Positions 60,963-64,000 of a stretch of 64,000 nucleotides of DNA are shown here, one piece after another. Within the stretch, counting starts at the first letter, position 1, and the number at the start of each line of letters is the position of its first letter. The notes beneath the pieces are model-generated. The model was not told the DNA's origin, did not search any database, and was given only the letters and a program-made list of their open reading frames with translations. Made by a program: the position numbers and the translations under genes. Source of the DNA: Arthrobacter cupressi (lineage in GTDB: Bacteria; Actinomycetota; Actinomycetes; Actinomycetales; Micrococcaceae); NCBI RefSeq assembly GCF_900099975.1, contig NZ_FNEI01000009.1:62001-126000 (forward strand), given 5' to 3'.

Positions 60963-61958
60963 ATGACACAGACCCTCCCTCAAGAGACCCCGGCAGCAGC
61001 TGGGCATGGAAAGGCCCATGCCTGGGGATTGGCAACCGTAACTTCCGGCGGCACCGTCCTGGACGTCTGGTACCCGGCTCCAAAGCTTGGGGAACCAGAG
61101 GTATCAGCTGCGCCGCCGGCGGAACTTCCCCGGCTGGCAGCCGATGGAGCCGACGCCGACCGACGAGTGCATCTCAAGGTCGTCTTTACCGAGATCGGGC
61201 TTGCTGACGCTCCCCGGGACACCGCAGACGCGTACCTGCGGCTCCATTTGCTCTCCCACCGGCTTGTTCAGCCCAACGGGCTGAACGTGGAAGGCATCTT
61301 TGATGCGCTGCCGAACGTGGTGTGGACCAACTTCGGCCCGTGTGAAGCCGCCGGTTTCGAAGAGACACGCGCCCGGCTGCGGGCACGCGGAAACGTGACC
61401 ATCTATGGGGTGGACAAATTCCCGCGCATGGTGGACTACGTTGTTCCCACAGGCGTTCGAATCGCCGACGCCGACCGGATCCGTCTTGGGGCCCACCTGG
61501 CCGAAGGCACCACCGTCATGCACGAAGGCTTCGTGAACTTCAACGCCGGAACCCTGGGAGTCTCCATGGTCGAAGGCCGTATTTCGGCCGGCGTGGTTGT
61601 CGGGGACGGCTCCGATGTCGGGGGCGGAGCATCCATCATGGGCACCCTCTCCGGGGGCGGCCGGGAACGGGTAGCCCTGGGCGAGCGGGTCCTCCTGGGC
61701 GCAAATTCCGGGGTCGGGATTTCCATCGGAGACGACAGCATCGTCGAAGCGGGACTCTATGTCACTGCCGGGACCAGGGTCCGTGTCCTGAACGCAGCAG
61801 GCGGCGACGCCGCCGGGGAGGACCGTGTGGTCAAGGCCGCAGAGCTTTCAGGCGTGCCAAACCTGCTCTTCCGCAGGAATTCTTCTACCGGGCAGGTCGA
61901 AGCCCTTCCCCGTGGTGGCCGTAGCGTCCAGCTCAATGATGCCCTCCACGCCAACTAG
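60963..61958 (+). CDS. dapD: Tetrahydrodipicolinate N-succinyltransferase (actinobacterial type)
   Basis: A 331-residue enzyme that succinylates tetrahydrodipicolinate in the lysine/diaminopimelate pathway, the step two before DapE. The C-terminal half is a left-handed beta-helix of hexapeptide repeats ([35 protein letters not shown]), with [15 protein letters not shown] before it. The long N-terminal domain is the actinobacterial form. ATG 60963 starts at the usual place; upstream frame is not conserved-looking. Divergent from the flavoenzyme run that contains dapE at its far end. Confidence 0.9.
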   Translation: MTQTLPQETPAAAGHGKAHAWGLATVTSGGTVLDVWYPAPKLGEPEVSAAPPAELPRLAADGADADRRVHLKVVFTEIGLADAPRDTADAYLRLHLLSHRLVQPNGLNVEGIFDALPNVVWTNFGPCEAAGFEETRARLRARGNVTIYGVDKFPRMVDYVVPTGVRIADADRIRLGAHLAEGTTVMHEGFVNFNAGTLGVSMVEGRISAGVVVGDGSDVGGGASIMGTLSGGGRERVALGERVLLGANSGVGISIGDDSIVEAGLYVTAGTRVRVLNAAGGDAAGEDRVVKAAELSGVPNLLFRRNSSTGQVEALPRGGRSVQLNDALHAN

Positions 61959-61970
61959 TATCTCAACGAT

Positions 61971-62016
61971 GTGAAGGCGGGTTGGAGTCCTGCATAGGAC
62001 TCCAACCCGCCTTCAC
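61971..62016 (+). terminator. Terminator of dapD
   Basis: A perfect 20-bp stem (61971-61990 with 61997-62016) and a 6-base loop, 13 bp after the stop codon. No long T tract follows. The rest of the gap to 62208 holds no gene; it contains AATGCATCA and TGATGCATT about 130 bp apart. Confidence 0.75.
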
Positions 62017-62208
62017 TATTACTACTCGCGAATGCATCATCCCGCCCCCATCCGGCTTCGGAGGGGGCGCGGAGAAACTTTTCTTCTAGGGGCTCTGGCT
62101 GGCAACCAATGGCAGGCGTAGCGTCCATTAGAACGGTGAACAAGGCGGGCGCCGCGCGCATGATGTGATGCATTGACGCACCACCCCGTCCGTGTAGAGG
62201 AGCCGGAA

Positions 62209-64000
62209 ATGGCGGGATGGAACAACGATACGGCTGCCGGGCCGTTGGGCGCCGGGACTGTGACCTTGGTTGAGGGATCGTCTTTTAGCATTTCCCAGGC
62301 CAACGGAGACATTCTTCCCGAGTTGCCTCACGGCGTCTTCCATCAGGACACACGGATCGTTTCCCGCTGGACTTTGACCATCAACAATCAAGCGATTGAG
62401 CCATTGGTTGCAGAGACCACCGAGCCCTATAGAGCAGTTTTTTCGGGCAGGGTGCCGCGCCCGGACGGTTACGCCGACAGCCCGCTGCTGGTGGAACGGC
62501 AACGCGAGGTGGGGGCCGGGATCCTGGAGCAGGTCACCATACACAACTACTCACTCGAACCGGTCACCTGCGTCATCCGCCTTGAGGTCGGGGCGGACTT
62601 CGCGGACCTCTTCGAAGTGAAGGAAGCCCGCATCCAGAGACAATGGGACGAAACACGGCAGCCTCATGGTGACTCGCTGACCATCAAATCCGTCTGGCAG
62701 GACCTCAGCAAAACTGTCATCATCACCGCTCAAGGTGCACATGCCGGCCCTGACGCTTTGACCTATGACGTCCTCATCCCGGCAAAGGAGCAATGGAGCC
62801 GTCGTTTCCATGCCGTTCCCGTCGCTGACGGTGAAAGCCCTGCAGCGCCGTTCGCCCACCAGGGGGAAGCATCACCGCACGATGTGCGGCAACGGGAGTG
62901 GGTGGAAAAAATTCCGGTCGTGCAGATGGGAAGCCGCTCGATCGAACGGACCCTGCGGCGCAGCTACGAAGACCTGGGTGCGCTGCGGATTGAAGATCCG
63001 GAACATCCGGAAAGGGTGGTCGTGGCCGCAGGTGCACCCTGGTTCATGACTTTGTTCGGCCGCGATTCGCTGTGGGCCTCGGAGATGGCATTGCCGGTGG
63101 ACCCATCCCTGGCGCTGGGCACCCTCCAGACGCTGGCGGAACGTCAGGGAACAGTGGTGGATCCGATAAGCGAGGAGGAACCGGGCAAGATCCTGCATGA
63201 GGTCCGGCTTGGGGTCTCCAGTGGGCTTTCATTGGGCGGCAAGAGTGCCTACTACGGCAGCGTCGACGCAACTCCCCTGTTTGTGAACGTTCTGGGTGCC
63301 GTCAGCAGATGGGGATTCGCCAAGGAAACCATCGCCGCACTGCTGCCGCACGCGGACCGTGCGCTGGAATGGATACGGGACTATGGCGACAAGGACGGAG
63401 ACGGCTTCGTCGAATATGCCCGGCTCAACGACCAAGGCCTCCTCAACCAAGGCTGGAAGGACTCCTGGGACGGGGTCACCTTTGCTGATGGGCGGATACC
63501 GGAGGCGCCGATCGCTCTGTGTGAAGTCCAGGCATACGTCTACAGTGCCTATATGTCCCGGGCCTGGATGGCCTACGACGCCGGTGACCGGGGCCTGGCC
63601 ACCGACCTTGAAGAGCGCGCTGCCCGGTTGAAACAGCGATTCAACGAACAATTCTGGCTTCCGGACAAGGGCTACTTCGCTCTCGCTCTCGACCGGGACA
63701 AACACGCGGTCGACGCATGCACCTCCAACATGGGCCAATGTCTCTGGTACGGCATCGTGGATGACGACAAGGTTCCCACGGTCGTCGAGCGCCTGATGTC
63801 GCCGGAAATGTTCAGCGGCTGGGGCGTGCGGACCCTGGCCTCGGACATGGGCGCCTACAACCCGGCCAGCTACCACAACGGCTCGGTGTGGCCGCACGAC
63901 AATGCGGTCATCGTCGCAGGCCTGATGCGCTACGGTTTCGTCCACGAAGCGCAGCGCATCGCTACTGCATTGCTGGAGGCTGCGGACTACTCGGACGGAC
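62209..64000 (+). CDS. Glycogen debranching-type glycosidase (partial)
   Basis: The visible 597 residues start at ATG 62209 (AGAGGAG upstream). Residues about 15-210 are the beta-rich glycogen-debranching N-terminal domain (FSISQANGDILPELPHGVFHQDTR). From about 250 it is an (alpha/alpha)6 barrel with WFMTLFGRDSLWASEM, NQGWKDSWDGVTFADG and YHNGSVWPHDNA; the acidic residues of these blocks are the likely catalytic ones. Family members act on alpha-glucans or related oligosaccharides; some are amylo-alpha-1,6-glucosidases. The end of the barrel lies beyond the window. Confidence 0.88.
   Translation, partial: MAGWNNDTAAGPLGAGTVTLVEGSSFSISQANGDILPELPHGVFHQDTRIVSRWTLTINNQAIEPLVAETTEPYRAVFSGRVPRPDGYADSPLLVERQREVGAGILEQVTIHNYSLEPVTCVIRLEVGADFADLFEVKEARIQRQWDETRQPHGDSLTIKSVWQDLSKTVIITAQGAHAGPDALTYDVLIPAKEQWSRRFHAVPVADGESPAAPFAHQGEASPHDVRQREWVEKIPVVQMGSRSIERTLRRSYEDLGALRIEDPEHPERVVVAAGAPWFMTLFGRDSLWASEMALPVDPSLALGTLQTLAERQGTVVDPISEEEPGKILHEVRLGVSSGLSLGGKSAYYGSVDATPLFVNVLGAVSRWGFAKETIAALLPHADRALEWIRDYGDKDGDGFVEYARLNDQGLLNQGWKDSWDGVTFADGRIPEAPIALCEVQAYVYSAYMSRAWMAYDAGDRGLATDLEERAARLKQRFNEQFWLPDKGYFALALDRDKHAVDACTSNMGQCLWYGIVDDDKVPTVVERLMSPEMFSGWGVRTLASDMGAYNPASYHNGSVWPHDNAVIVAGLMRYGFVHEAQRIATALLEAADYSDG

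Overview
The window looks like chromosomal DNA of a high-GC actinobacterium of the Micrococcaceae (Arthrobacter, Pseudarthrobacter or Paenarthrobacter type). The grounds are GC-rich codon use, many GTG and TTG starts, actinobacterial families (DipZ, an Asp23/AmaP operon, actinobacterial DapD, HbpS-like protein) and tight ATGA/GTGA gene overlaps. Genus is inferred from protein resemblance, not from a marker gene.

Left part, about 1-21.6 kb, is ordinary core-type sequence. It carries the start of a photolyase, a FAS1 lipoprotein divergent from the thiol-disulfide protein DipZ, an IclR-controlled CoA-transferase/thiolase operon, an ankyrin lipoprotein, an HbpS-like secreted haem-binding protein divergent from a NarL-type two-component pair, an old-yellow-enzyme oxidoreductase divergent from exonuclease III, a LacI-controlled sugar ABC importer without its own ATPase, an LEA-like repeat protein, and a five-gene Asp23/AmaP envelope operon.

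Middle part, 21.7 to about 44.7 kb, is an integrated element. Its left edge is a 3' fragment of tRNA-Phe with its own terminator hairpin, followed by a tyrosine recombinase, an excisionase-like protein and small winged-helix proteins. The cargo is a toxin-antitoxin pair, a Cys/TPR protein, a 1784-residue sacsin-like GHKL ATPase with a DUF3883 nuclease-like end, a complete type I restriction-modification system and an FRG-domain protein: a defence island. It is visibly less GC-rich and contains pseudogenes (a UmuC remnant and a broken membrane-protein gene). The intact tRNA-Phe expected at the right end was not found in the window.

Right part, 45-64 kb, is catabolic. It holds aspartate ammonia-lyase with a frameshifted MFS transporter, an IclR regulator with two near-identical 17-bp operator-like sites, a second MFS transporter, a DUF6421-SDR-threonine aldolase operon, and a seven-gene minus-strand run (BFD ferredoxin, 2Fe-2S protein, FAD oxidoreductase, DAO-family oxidase, aldehyde dehydrogenase, DapE, LysR) divergent from dapD. 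The window ends inside a glycogen-debranching-type glycosidase. Convergent genes are separated by long, near-perfect terminator hairpins.
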